Assembly: GCA_032622095.1 (NCBI GenBank)
Contig: CP136065.1
Coordinates: 208,728,151-208,792,150, forward strand
DNA length: 64,000 nt
From: Siphonodentalium dalli
Lineage: Eukaryota > Mollusca > Scaphopoda > Gadilida > Siphonodentaliidae
Direction: 5' to 3'
The notes under the pieces were generated by a model. That model was not told the DNA's origin and searched no databases. It saw nothing but the letters and a program-made list of their open reading frames with translations. This document shows, piece by piece, positions 9,301 to 20,459 of the stretch; the stretch's first letter is position 1; each line of letters begins with the position of its first letter. A program made the translations under genes and the position numbers.

Positions 9301-11220
9301 TCTATATTTGCGAATATCTGTCTGTCTGTGTTCTATAGAAATTCACAGGGGACCATCTAGATGATGCCAAATGGGTCTACTAGGAGTAGCTTTTTACGAG
9401 AAAGATAATGGTCGGGGTTAGAATTTTCTAAAGTGACGCCGTTCTTGTCAGGGGCAGAAAAAGGGGAGGGGCAGAAAAAAAAGTGTCGCCGATGGCCACC
9501 AAACTTATATGTAATAATCCCCATGATATGAGGAATCTAATGGTGTGGTTTAAATATGGCAAAAGTCGCGCCGTTCGCGTCAGGGGTGCCCGGAAGGGGG
9601 AGGGGCAGATTTTTTTTCTGTCGCCGATTTCCACCAAACTTATATATATTCATCCCCATGATATGTAAAAACCAACGGTGTGGTTTAAAAGTGGCGTCGT
9701 TCGAGTCAGGGATGCACCAAAATTGAAAAATAATTTTAGCGCCGATCTCCACCAAATTGATATATATTCTTCTTCATTATACAAGGAATCTAATTGTGCG
9801 CTTTAACAACGCCAAATTGATGTCTTTTGGTTGAGAGATTGGGAGGGGTGGTGGGCACTTTATTTGATAATAATTAGTTTAGTCGCCGACTGCCACCACA
9901 CTTATACAAAATAATCCCCATGATATGAGGAGTCTAATGGTGTTGCTGATATCTGTCAAATGTGGCCTCATTCGAGTCAGGATTGCATTGAAAGGGATTG
10001 CATTGACAGGGGCACCAAAATTGATGCACATTTGTTTTGCGCCAATTTCCACCAAATGATACACGTTCTTATCCAAGATACGAGGAATCTAATCGTGTGA
10101 TATAAAGACGCCATAGTGGTGCTGTTTGTTTGAGAGATGGTGGATGTGGATTGGTACCAAATTTGATAAAAAAAATTGTTTAGTCGCCGATTATCACCAA
10201 GCAATCATCTCCATGATATCAGGAGTATAATCGTGTGGTTTAAGGATGACATAAGTTGGGCCATTCGAGTCAGTGGTGTATAGAGATGAGAGGGACACAA
10301 CAAATTATAGCTATATGTTTAGTGCCGATTTCCACCAGATTGATACATATTCTTCTCTGTGATACACCAAATTTGTGACCTATGGGTGAGAGATATGGGA
10401 ACCTTAAATTTTATACGAATTTGTATACTCGCCAATTTTCAACAGTTTCATATATATGCATCGATAATCTCTAATGAGTCTTAGTGTGTGCAGCTTGAGA
10501 CTGAAATATAGGGACAGGAGGGTCACCAAGACTGATACAAAATATTTTTAGTACTAATTACCATCAAATTCAGACACGTTCTTCTCAAATGATACAAGAA
10601 ATCAAATCGTGCTGTCTGTCTGTCTTTCTGTCTGTCTGTGTGCGTTCTATATATAACTTCACGAGGTACAATCGAGATGGCACCAAGGCGTTCTAGGAGG
10701 GGTAATTGTTTACAAGGAAGATAACGGTGTGGGTAATTTTTTTTTTAAATGACGCTGTTTGTGTCAGGGGAAGAAAAGGGGGAGGTCGGCAAAATTAAAA
10801 AAATAGTTTTGTCGCCGATTTCCACCAAACGAATACATAATCACCTTCGCAATATGGCGTTGTTCGAGTCAGCGTTGCATCAACAATTGATTTAATAAAC
10901 TATTTTTAGCCCAAATTTCCACAAAATTGATATATTATTCTTCTCTATGATAAGAGGAATATCATCGTGTGATTTAAAGACGTCAAATTGCTGTCGGTTG
11001 TGTGAGAGATATTGGTCATAACTATTCTCAGAATTTGTTTAGTTGCGGATTGCCACCAAACATATATATAATCATCGCCAGTATACCATGCATCCATGAG
11101 TCTAATGGGAGTGGTTTAAATATGTCAAAAGAGACAAATGCTGGTACAAATGTATTTGGCACCAATTTCCACCGAATTCATACACGTTTTTTCTAATGAT
11201 ATACCATGAATTAAATCACA
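9290..11220. repeat. Degenerate repeat array, two higher-order blocks
   Basis: The phrase 'CGCCGATTTCCACCAAACTTATA' and 'CATGATATGAGGAATCTAAT' with 'TTCGAGTCAGGG' recurs roughly every 170-190 bp. The array has a head beginning CTGTCTGTCTGTG...TTCTATA, present once near 9317 and again near 10613. So the block seems to have been duplicated as a whole, the second copy being shorter. The start TCTATATCTATATTTGCG recalls Helitron 5' ends, but no CTRR-type 3' end was found. No coding capacity. Confidence 0.6.
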
Positions 11221-11624
11221 TTTGGTGTCGTTTGCGTCGCGGATCACGAGCGGATATGCACTTTCATTGATAAGATTGCTATTCGCCTTTATATACAGTC
11301 ACCCAGGCCATCTCCATATCATTTTAAGTAGTTTTGGACGTTCACATTTCACAATCCCGACATATGGTGACCCACTTAAGTCACTTGAGCAATTATATCT
11401 TCTTAACTGTCATATTTATATGGGAATAGCAATCAGGGCATTCACAATATGAGCTAGCAAAAAGAGATGCATAGAAGAAGCATTAAACGTATATTTATCA
11501 TTCTATTGAAGAGATACATATATTCGTGCAAACTGAGATACCCCGAACCATCAGAGGATTGCATATATATTATAACAAAATTGAGTCCGTTCCATTCAAT
11601 ACAGTTTCCACAAAAAAAGTTTAG

Positions 11625-12011
11625 ATTAGAGGAAAACGTGGAAGGACAGTCCCAGTACTACTGACGAAGGAAATGATCAAATGGATAGATCTCACAATCG
11701 AAATATGAACCTTGTATGTCCATAACGACAACATTTATCTATTTCCAAATGGTGGCGACGGATACTTAAGGGGATCGGATACCTTGCGAAAATACTCGAC
11801 AGAGTGTGGTGCCAAATCGCCGAACCTCCTCACTTCTACCAAACTCCGAAAACACGTCGCCTCAATGGCGCAGCTATTGTGTCTGAAAGAAAATGAATTA
11901 GATCAGCTGGCATCTTTCCTTGGACACAGTGCAAGGGTACATGCAGACTTCTATCGGTTGCCGTTGGGTGTATTACAGGTTGCGACTACGACTGGGGACA
12001 CCATTTTCTAA
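11625..12011 (+). pseudogene. Tyrosine recombinase (Crypton-like) C-terminal fragment
   Basis: A single frame encodes GKRGRTVPVLLT, a TGA at 11706-11708 in place of a codon, then LFPN, a CGA-type segment and LTSTKLRKHVASMAQ, ending QLASFLGHSARVHADFYRLP. The last parts match the box II pattern of tyrosine recombinases: Arg in LRKH, His in LGH and Tyr in FYR. Upstream the frame closes at a TAG (11622-11624), so box I is missing. The same family appears at 50589 and 53717. It is a broken transposase remnant, CpG-decay style (CGA to TGA). The family assignment rests on motif order; calling it Crypton-like is inference. Confidence 0.65.
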
Positions 12012-13539
12012 AAATAGAAACACACCGTTTAACGACTGGGGACGTTCTCGTCAGCCTGAATTTTTCATATTTAAGGTTATTGGATAATTGACTGTCATTT
12101 CTAGCAACAATTTATGCGCCCAAATGTTTCTGGTCGGCCCGGAGCGCCATTATCCGTCCTACTTAAATTTACCTAAATTTTTTTCAATAATTTAATATCT
12201 TACAATATACCAATTAAACTATCGACAAAGTCAGGATAGTTGTCTTTTTGGATCGCGATAGATACCCTCTTTCCGAAACAATAACATGTTCTGGTGTATA
12301 CTCCACCATTTTTAGGCCAGCGCACATGGAATGGCCAAAATATCAGGGGGTGCTTAACTTTTTTCCAGGTGTATATTTCTTGACGTCATTTATGCTCTCG
12401 TCAATTTTGTAAATATGTTAAATGTAAATACATTCATATTCAGTCACGAAAAGTCTAAGTCAAACATTTCAAAAGTTTTATATTTAAATGTTTGGAAAAA
12501 CTATATAAGCTTCTATTTAAAAGCTTTACAGTTAAATATTATTTTAATATATATTCTATCTAAGTTTAACTATAATCTAGTCTACAAACATTTAGCTCAT
12601 ATAGAATATATCAGTCGAAATCATGTGCCAAAACATATCGCCGGTGTAATTCTAAAAGGTCGTATATGCATTTTGGCGCGAAAACGTTTCTTTGCTTTAT
12701 CGGAATCTACAGGCTCGATTACACGGACTCTGGTGTTGCCAGTCGGATCAACCAATTAGAAATGAGCTTTTTGGCCACGTGCCAAAACGTCGAATAACTA
12801 TTGGCGGAACTTTCGATTCTAAAACATCGTATCGATACATCCGACATTTTAGAATTAAAGAGTTTATGACCGTGAAAAGTTTGAGTAGCTGATACGTCCA
12901 CATAGCGACTTTTGTCAACATTTATTGGTTTTTAAAGAAAACTTCTGTCAAATTGGTAAGTTGTATGGCTCATGTGTCATTCTGGAAGCCACAGTAATTC
13001 ATTTTCTTGAAACTATAGTTTGATATCGAGTTGTTTGAAGTGGGCATTTTATTCGACATGGATGCCCCCAAACAAATGTCGTCAAATCACCCCTAAATTG
13101 ATTTATTTGGCTGACAATTTAATTGTCACGCCCATTTCAAATGAACAACTAGTCACCTTACCCATACGCTGTGTGGAATTTGAGGTAAGTGACATTGGTT
13201 TCTTCCTTCAAGAACGGGGTACGATATTTTAGAATTAAGGTTTGCCCAATGCACGCAGTCAAGTATACACATACAACATTTTAGCACTTATCATGATGAG
13301 TGACACGTCAGTTATTGTAGCCAAACAGGGCATTGGTCATTCAGTTTAACGTCAGATAACAGATATGAGACATTGCTAATCTCATTGTCTTTATTTTAGT
13401 CAACGTTTACTGTTATTTAAGAAATATTTGTTATGTCACGTATTTCTGTCATTGCAATATATTTACATAGCCTATCTGCGATACATTAAATACTGTTGTG
13501 TGGTTGGTCAACTGATTTTGGGCAACGGGAGTTACATAA
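12012..13539. other. AT-rich spacer, no gene seen
   Basis: Several short frames but no recognisable protein, no paired terminal repeats and no convincing splice pattern. A GACTGGGGAC phrase is repeated at 11992 and 12032. Confidence 0.3.
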
Positions 13540-13692
13540 GGATTAACTGTCATCTGGACTGTTTTTATGAAGATGTAACGGTGAGGTAAGTGAACATAAC
13601 TTGTGTAAAACCCGAAGGGTTTTACATACAAGTTATGTCCACTTACCTCACCGTTACATCTCCATAAAAATAGTCCACATGACATTTAATCC
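13540..13692. repeat. Near-perfect 153-bp inverted repeat (hairpin)
   Basis: Arms of about 73 bp pair from GGATTAACTGTCAT on the left to its counterpart ATGACATTTAATCC on the right, with a centre at AAAACCCGAAGGGTTTT. Only a handful of mismatches are visible. It would form a long stem in single-stranded DNA or RNA. It is most likely a foldback-type MITE; a structured RNA is possible. Confidence 0.85.
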
Positions 13693-14940
13693 TTATATTT
13701 ATATACATTTAGCAAAAAAGCCACTTTTGTAAATATATTTAAATCGAAAAGTGTATCGTGACAAGATCAGCCCAAAATACCCAATAGCACCCTTGGCAAA
13801 AGTTAATAGGAACAATTTCTCTTCATGTTGAAACCCGATGATGTATTAAGTCAATCCTGCGCGAGTCAAAATGCGCCCAAAGCATTACGCGTTCGTCTTT
13901 CCAAACCTAATGACGTATCGATGGTGTTATTAGCTTGGTGTTATGAGGCGTTGCGCATTCACCGAGAAATAACTGCAACTAGCCACGTGGGCGCCGACCA
14001 ATCAGAATGCTGGATTTAGTGATGACAACACTTAGTGTGTAAATATATATGTTTAATGCAGAGTGCCCGTGTGTGTTACACTGTGTAACAGCAATACTCT
14101 GCTGATATAATCTGAAATGATCAATGTACCAACGCGGTAAGAATAATTGAACGTGCTTTTCAAAATTCAACCGAATAAAATCGGAATACAGATATTTGTA
14201 TCATCATGATATTGTCGCGACATGTTCTGAAATCTTTTATTTGGCTGATTTTATGTGATAAGTCGGCTAATCTTAAATTATCGGCCATTATTTTGAAACT
14301 AAATAATAATTCACTCATATATTATGGGAATAAATAAATACAAATAAAAATAAACATACACTGTTTTGTTCACATAACATAGATGTCGACAGGCAATATC
14401 TAGTTACTGTTGACATTTATTAATGGAAATATGAATGAAATCTATATATTTTATCATGATTTTTCGATGGTACTGCTTGATATTTATTCTAATTTTCACA
14501 TGTACTCATCACAAAGTCCTCTAGTCCCTTTAAATCAAATATATTTAATTCATCGTTTTACTGGAAAAAAAATACTATTCTGCAAATAAAACAAATTCCT
14601 TTTCTGGATAAATGTATGTAATTCGCGATCAGTCTTGTGGCTAAATGCCTTACAACACTTGAATTGCATACGAACACCCTGAACTGGCTTTCATTTGCTA
14701 TAGCAATACATATGTCCCCAATGGAAGCGCATTCGATCTGATACCAGTATAGTGCCGATACAGCCGGTTCTCAGACAAATTGCCTCCAGAAAACATGTGG
14801 ACTTTTCGAGACAGAGTTTTTCCTTCATAGAGACAATCTATTATTCTATATTCAGCCAACAACCCCTCACTACATTGTGGTGGAACGACGAGGAGACAAC
14901 TATTCCCAATTGGAGTGAAAATTCCACCCGAACTGCAAAA
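13693..14940. other. Spacer upstream of DDE transposase pseudogene
   Basis: AT-rich. In-frame codons upstream of 14941 (from 14752) may be 5' UTR or an N-terminal extension of the next gene. No other feature is supported. Confidence 0.3.
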
Positions 14941-17218
14941 ATGGCTGTTAATGCTGACTTCCAACTATTCAGAGGGAAGCGGCTTGTGGAAATGTCCCGT
15001 CAACAAACCCCGTCTGCCAGTGCATCGTGTAGTCGTGACAAATGTATAGCAGAATCAAATGAAACATCAGAACCTACCTGGACACTCGACCGTCAAGTAG
15101 ATACCATAATAACTGTATTCCCGGATGGAGAGCAAGTATGTGAAGAGGTAGTTCGCACCGAGGACCCTGAGCACTCCACGCTACTTGGACACATGGCACA
15201 TGTGAGCGATTCTCCCGAGCATCCCGACACAGTGCCATATCAGCCACCACCAGCTATTCCAGTTCGATATTTAATTCAGGGTAAAACAATAACACTAGCT
15301 AACGAGCTAGTTGATAAAGCGAGTTTAGCTTGCCTGGAGGACGAAGAGCATCTATATACATGTAGTAGTGCAGATTCCATACCGGATGATAGCGATAATG
15401 ATCCAGACTGGTCCCCAGATGAAGACAAACAACCAACTACAGACCATACTTACCTGACATCTGGGGTCAATGTATATGATAATCAAAGTTCATCACGGAG
15501 GGATGGAAAAAGGAAAAGACGAAACAAAATATCTAAACCGCAATCATGGAAAAAGAATACGAACAAACAGATGCGAATGTTGGGAGAAGAATATCATGGA
15601 ACACAACGATGCTCGGAAGGATGGAAGTTTACAAATGAGCGACATAAAAGGTCTTTAGGACCCCGCGGGTGTACAAACAGATGTAAACAGACAAAGGAAT
15701 GTTCTTATTTTGATGACGATGACAGGAACGCAATGTTTTCTTCCTTCTGGACTGAGATGGACTGGAACACGAAAAAGACATTCGTGTGTGGATTGGTCTT
15801 CCAAACTCCGTGTCTAAATAATAAAAGAGGATCACGTAAATGTCACTCATTCTCTTACCAGTTACGAAAACGCGAGGATCAAAGTTTGAAAACTGTATGT
15901 AAATCTGTTTCTTTCGACTTTAGGAGTTGGAGAAAAGATGGTGTATGGGTGGATAAAATCTGCTAATGATTGCGGTGTTCCCACCCCTCCCAGATCAGTT
16001 AAAGCTCGCCCCGAGCCGGATTCACCCGGGCCTGAATTGAGTCGCGCTATACGGTTTCTCGAGTCATTACCAAAACTTGAATCGCATTATTGTCGAGCCT
16101 CTACATCAAAGTTATATTTAGAGCCGACATTCTGTTCATTTGCCAAGCTATATAGAGAATATTTGAAAACAAAAGTTACAACAGAAAAGAATTCTAAGGG
16201 CACACTTATGCAAGCATGCAAAACAATGAACATAGGAATATTTAAACCTAAGAAGGACCAGTGTGACGTGTGCTGTTCATTCAACACTGGAAATATAACT
16301 AAGGATGAGTAAGAAAATCATCAAAGAAAAAAGCGGGAAGCAAGAGATGAAAAAACTAAAGACAAAGATAGAGCCTTGATTGACAAAACATTTGTTGTAT
16401 TAACAGCTGACATGGAGTCAGCCCTGCTGTCACTAGCTTTTCAAGCCAGTGCTATGTACTATAAGATGAAGTTGACTTGCCATAACTACGTACAATTTGC
16501 AGAGCAGAGATGCTACATGTTATTTGTGGCACGAGGCAGAGGGTGATCTGTCCGCGGACTCCTACGCATCTTGCCTAACAGATTATATATTGAACTTGCC
16601 AAGTTTTGTAGAAGAAATAGTTATATTCATAGATGGATGTACAAACCAAAATAGGAATGCAGTGCTGTCAAATGCTTTACTTAAGATCGCCATTTATAAA
16701 AAAATAATAATATAACAGAAGTACCTCGAAAAAGGGCACACGCAGATGGAGGCTGATTCCGTGCATAGAACCATTGAAAAGAGCAAACGAAACAGGCTTA
16801 TTTATATTCCACATAATGACGTGGACGTGATTGCCAATACAAGGAGAAGCCAACGTATACTGTAAAATATTTTAGGTATGATTTCTTTAGGAATTTCGAA
16901 GTTTAAGACTTTTATAAGTCAATTCGACCTGGAGTAGCTGTTGGAGATCCTGTTGTCGTGGACATAAGATGCATGAAATACATGCCCGATGGGCGAATTG
17001 AGTATAAACTCGATTACTCCTCCGAGTTTAGAGATATACCGAAACGAGCTAGACGACAAATTTCCAAATCTAGCACAGATTATCACAATGTCCAACTACC
17101 ACAATTACACGATGGAAAGTTGCCAATAAAATCTTCAAAGTTTAAGGATCTGCAAGACTTAAAGTCTGTAATTCCAAAGGATTATCACACGTTCTATGAC
17201 AGTCTCAGCCACAATTGA
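14941..17218 (+). pseudogene. DDE-type transposase pseudogene (large, N-terminal Cys/Arg region)
   Basis: From an ATG at 14941 one frame runs to 15966, encoding an acidic region (DDSDNDPDWSPDEDKQ), a basic stretch (KRKRRNK) and a Cys-rich part (CTNRCKQTKECSYFDD, WTEMDW). Then the frame changes near 15940 (LPKLESHYCRAST, KKDQCDVC). It meets a TAA at 16310-16312 and shifts again near 16500, 16700 and 16860. The RNase H-like core can be followed in pieces: VLTADMESAL, CYLWHEAEGDLS, IFIDGCTNQNRN, KGHTQMEADSVH and SIRPGVAVGDP, ending FYDSLSHN at 17216. D in TADME, D in FIDGC and the GHTQME-D segment are likely catalytic positions. This motif order is known from many uncharacterised invertebrate transposase-like proteins; the superfamily is not assigned here. 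Not functional. Confidence 0.7.
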
Positions 17219-17423
17219 GATGAATGATGAAGTCAGGTTGTTGTGCTTGGCGACATCGGTTGGATGGATTTGACTAGACAATATGGTGATATACAATGAC
17301 TAGACTAGTGTATGCTCAATACCATGGCGTAAACTTCAAAATTATATTTCCATTGTTCGGTGTTACTCTTTATATATGTTTTTGTGATTCCTCAAAGTTG
17401 TGAAAAGTATGTGTTTCAGTTAA

Positions 17424-17805
17424 CCCTTTACCCAACAAACCGGCCAAATAAAGCTTCAACAGCCCATAATATCTTCGGTCTGTCTCAATAGAACCATACA
17501 AATATGGATATCATTGGAACCGGCTCCTTGACCACATTGTGATAGTTACAGTTATGCCCTGTGCCAATGCATTCTCTTATATATGCGAGTCGACCATAGG
17601 TCGCCTCGCATATATAAGAGAATGCATTGGCCTAAAAAAAATCCTTTTTTAACACTTTTTACCATTTTTTCTTACATTCTTTAACAATTTTATAATTTTT
17701 AATGTGTTAAGCCAATGCATTCTCTTATATATGCGAGGCGACCTATGGTCGACTCGCATATATAAGAGAATGCATTGGCACAGGGCCCTTCTGTTGGGTA
17801 AAGGG
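17424..17805. mobile_element. TTAA MITE with double hairpins, copy 1
   Basis: 382 bp with ends CCCTTTACCCAACA / TGTTGGGTAAAGGG, flanked by TTAA (17420-17423, 17806-17809). Inside are two palindromes built on GCCAATGCATTCTCTTATAT with loops GAGTCGACCATAGGTCGCCTC and the reverse order. The two hairpins are therefore also inverted copies of each other. The piggyBac-like target and CCCTTT ends suggest mobilisation by a piggyBac transposase. A second copy is at 48721-49103. Confidence 0.88.
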
Positions 17806-17934
17806 TTAACATGATATTATTATTTCATTTACCATGCACTTTCATTTCCTGGGTTTGGAGTCTCAGCTTTGTCAGGAGTACATGTACGTAGCACACTAAT
17901 ATGGGAACTAGAGTATGGGGCGACGTTCTTCTAT

Positions 17935-18520
17935 TTATTGCCTATTTTGTGATATCACAGATTCATTTTATGATATCACCAAATGAATATATGATATCAC
18001 AAAATGAATATATGAAATCGCAAAATCTAATATATGCTATCAAAAAATATTTTGTGATATCATAAAATCGAATTTGTGATATCACAAATTCATTTTGAGA
18101 TATCAATAAATAGGAAATGACATAGCTGTACCAGTATTCATTCAACATGAATTTATGATATCATAAAATCGAATTTGTGATATCACAAAATAGTAAGCAT
18201 CTAGTGATATCACAAATTCGAATTTGTGATATCATAAATTCTATTTGTGATATCATAATATCGAATTTGTGCTACATGTATTACCAGTTCATTTTGAGAT
18301 ATCAATAAATAGGAAATGGCATAGCTGTACCACTATTCATTCAACATTGTGTGATATCCCAAAATTAATATATGAGAAAATTAATTCGAATTTGTGATAT
18401 CATAAAATAATATTATATCATCAGAAAATCGAATATATGATATAACAAAATAGAGAGAATTTTGTGATATCACAAATTTATTTTATGATATCATTAATAT
18501 TTTTTATTATATGATCATAA
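17935..18520. repeat. GATATC-rich degenerate tandem tract
   Basis: Dozens of TGATATCACAAA / TTTGTGATATCA units alternate with ATTCATTTT and ATCGAATT. The core GATATC is palindromic, so the tract reads alike on both strands. A second stretch occurs at 18900-19060 on the other side of a hairpin. No coding capacity. Confidence 0.8.
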
Positions 18521-18754
18521 GTTTCTTTCCCCAATTCCTATGTTAAAAAGTAACGAAAAAATCGAGATATCTAACGATGTTCACCTCATTAATGAGGGTC
18601 TAACGAAACAACAGGTTAATATCAGTTCTGAGTGACGTCAGAAACTTCACGGGTTAACATAACTTATTATCAGACCTGAAAATTTATCAGGTTTTCCAGC
18701 GACGTTCAACGTCACAACGTCTTGTCCAATCAAAGCGCGTTTCATATAATAAAA

Positions 18755-18897
18755 CAGTTATCGCATTGTTTCTTGGTTGACACGAGGAATTGTCAGCCCT
18801 CGGAAGCCAATATTCACCTCGGCCTTCGGCCTTGGTGAATATTGACTTCACCGAATTGACAATTCCTCGTGTCAACCTCGAAACAATGCGATAACTG
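18755..18897. repeat. 143-bp inverted repeat inside GATATC tract
   Basis: CAGTTATCGCATTGTTTC at the left end is complemented by GAAACAATGCGATAACTG at the right. The arms continue through TTGACACGAGGAATTGTC and CCAATATTCACC to a centre at CGGCCTTCGGCC. The GATATC tract resumes after it, so it looks like an insertion into the tract. Confidence 0.82.
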
Positions 18898-18899
18898 TA

Positions 18900-19060
18900 T
18901 AATGTCACTAAATGCATTTTATGATATCAATAAATAGTCTTTGTATCCGAATTATTGATATCACAAAATGAATATATGATATCACAAATTCGATCACAAA
19001 ATGCTTACTATTGTTTTTAAATCATATATTCGATTTTTTGATATCATAAATAGGTATTAA
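18900..19060. repeat. Right part of GATATC tract
   Basis: The same TGATATCA-centred units as at 17935-18520, ending near ATAGAAGAACGGCGCCCCATACTAG. That phrase mirrors GTATGGGGCGACGTTCTTCTAT at 17913-17936, so the whole tract 17913-19085 is bounded by a short inverted repeat. Confidence 0.7.
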
Positions 19061-19085
19061 ATAGAAGAACGGCGCCCCATACTAG

Positions 19086-20245
19086 ATGACTTCGTGGTGG
19101 GTACGGATGAAACATTATAAAAGGTATCACAACCAGTATAATCGAAAAGAACATGAAGAAACAGATGGACTTTGTTCTTGTTTTCATTATTAAAAGTTTC
19201 CCAGTCACACGCTACCACAGATTAAGCTATAACAATAATAACACATTACATTACCAACAACCAATAACCCATCTCTTACTCACTTCTAACCACACTCATG
19301 TAACCATACACAGGCTCACACCTGACAAATCACGTATGTCCCTCTCTCTCTCTATGGATGTCTCTCTCGCTTTCGCCCTCTCTCTCTATCGCTAACACTA
19401 TAGATATCCCCTCTGGCTCGCTTGCTCTCTCATGTTCATTTATCACATAATTGGTCAGACACATGTGTAATATCAGCACGTGGCATGACTGCACGCCATT
19501 CTTTAAATAACTTTCGACCGCTGCAGTTAATGGTTGCTGTTTTCGTTGAATATCTCACGTTGCTTCACATTTATTTGATCCTGTGATAAAAAGTGTCTCA
19601 GACTTGTGCTATTTTATACCTAATTTGTCAACCTCGTCCACTGAATTATATCAGTCTCTGTATAAACCTCGGCTCAAATTTAATTTAGTGAACTCGGTTG
19701 ATACATTCCGTATAAAATAGAAACTCATGTGAACTCCGCTATTTATGGAGCTAAAGAATATGTTGTCTTCGCCGATATTCCGGGTGTATTAAGTTGGTAT
19801 ATAGTATATACAACTAAAAACTCGTATAGAATAAATTTATTTTCTATCTGTAATTAAAATATATCGTATGACGCGAATATCGTGAAATATGGACAAAGTC
19901 TTAATTCCAAAATGTCGTACATTGCTTTTAAAGTATTTTTTTCCACTATTGGACTATGAACAACGTTTGCGAAGATAACTGCCAATCAGTTGATAAATTG
20001 TCCGCGATTTCGTGATAAAATTTCTCGACAATACTATCTTTTGCTCATTTTATTCAGTTTTTTGTCTCTCCTGTAAAATTGATGTTTATGCCATACGACC
20101 ATTTAGAATTACACCGACGATATGTTCACAGATTTCGCATCTGGACTTTACTTTGTTAAAAGTGTTAAATAATAATTCATTATTTCCTTTTGTCTTTTGC
20201 TTTATTCACCTTGGCATTACAAGGCCAAGAACCAAGGCTCAAAAT
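19086..20245. other. Spacer with CT microsatellite
   Basis: A (CT)n-rich stretch lies at about 19340-19395. No gene or element end was recognised elsewhere in this interval. Confidence 0.3.
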
Positions 20246-20250
20246 AAGCT

Positions 20251-20451
20251 GTCTGACATTTGCAGAATGAGGTCCCCAGACGGTGAATTGAGTGATGCTG
20301 TCACGCACAGCGGGCTAGCCTCACTAAATTCACCCTCTGGGGAAATCATTCTGTTCAAATATGGAGAGCTATCTTCAGAATGAAGTCCCCGGAGGGTGAA
20401 TTTGGTGATGCTAGCCTGCTATGCGCGGTAGCATCACTAAATTCAACCACT
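20251..20451. repeat. Small inverted-repeat element (AGAATGAGGTCCCC family), copy 1
   Basis: GCAGAATGAGGTCCCCAGACGGTGAATT is mirrored by AATTCACCCTCTGGGGAAATCATTCTG. A second half-diverged pair follows at 20374. Related pairs occur near 23288, 57989 and 58288, defining a dispersed foldback family of about 100 bp. Confidence 0.75.
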
Positions 20452-20459
20452 TGCACCTA

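Noticed and set aside
19320-19400. LSLSMDVSLAFALSLYR-type frame
   Set aside because: Translation of a CT microsatellite.
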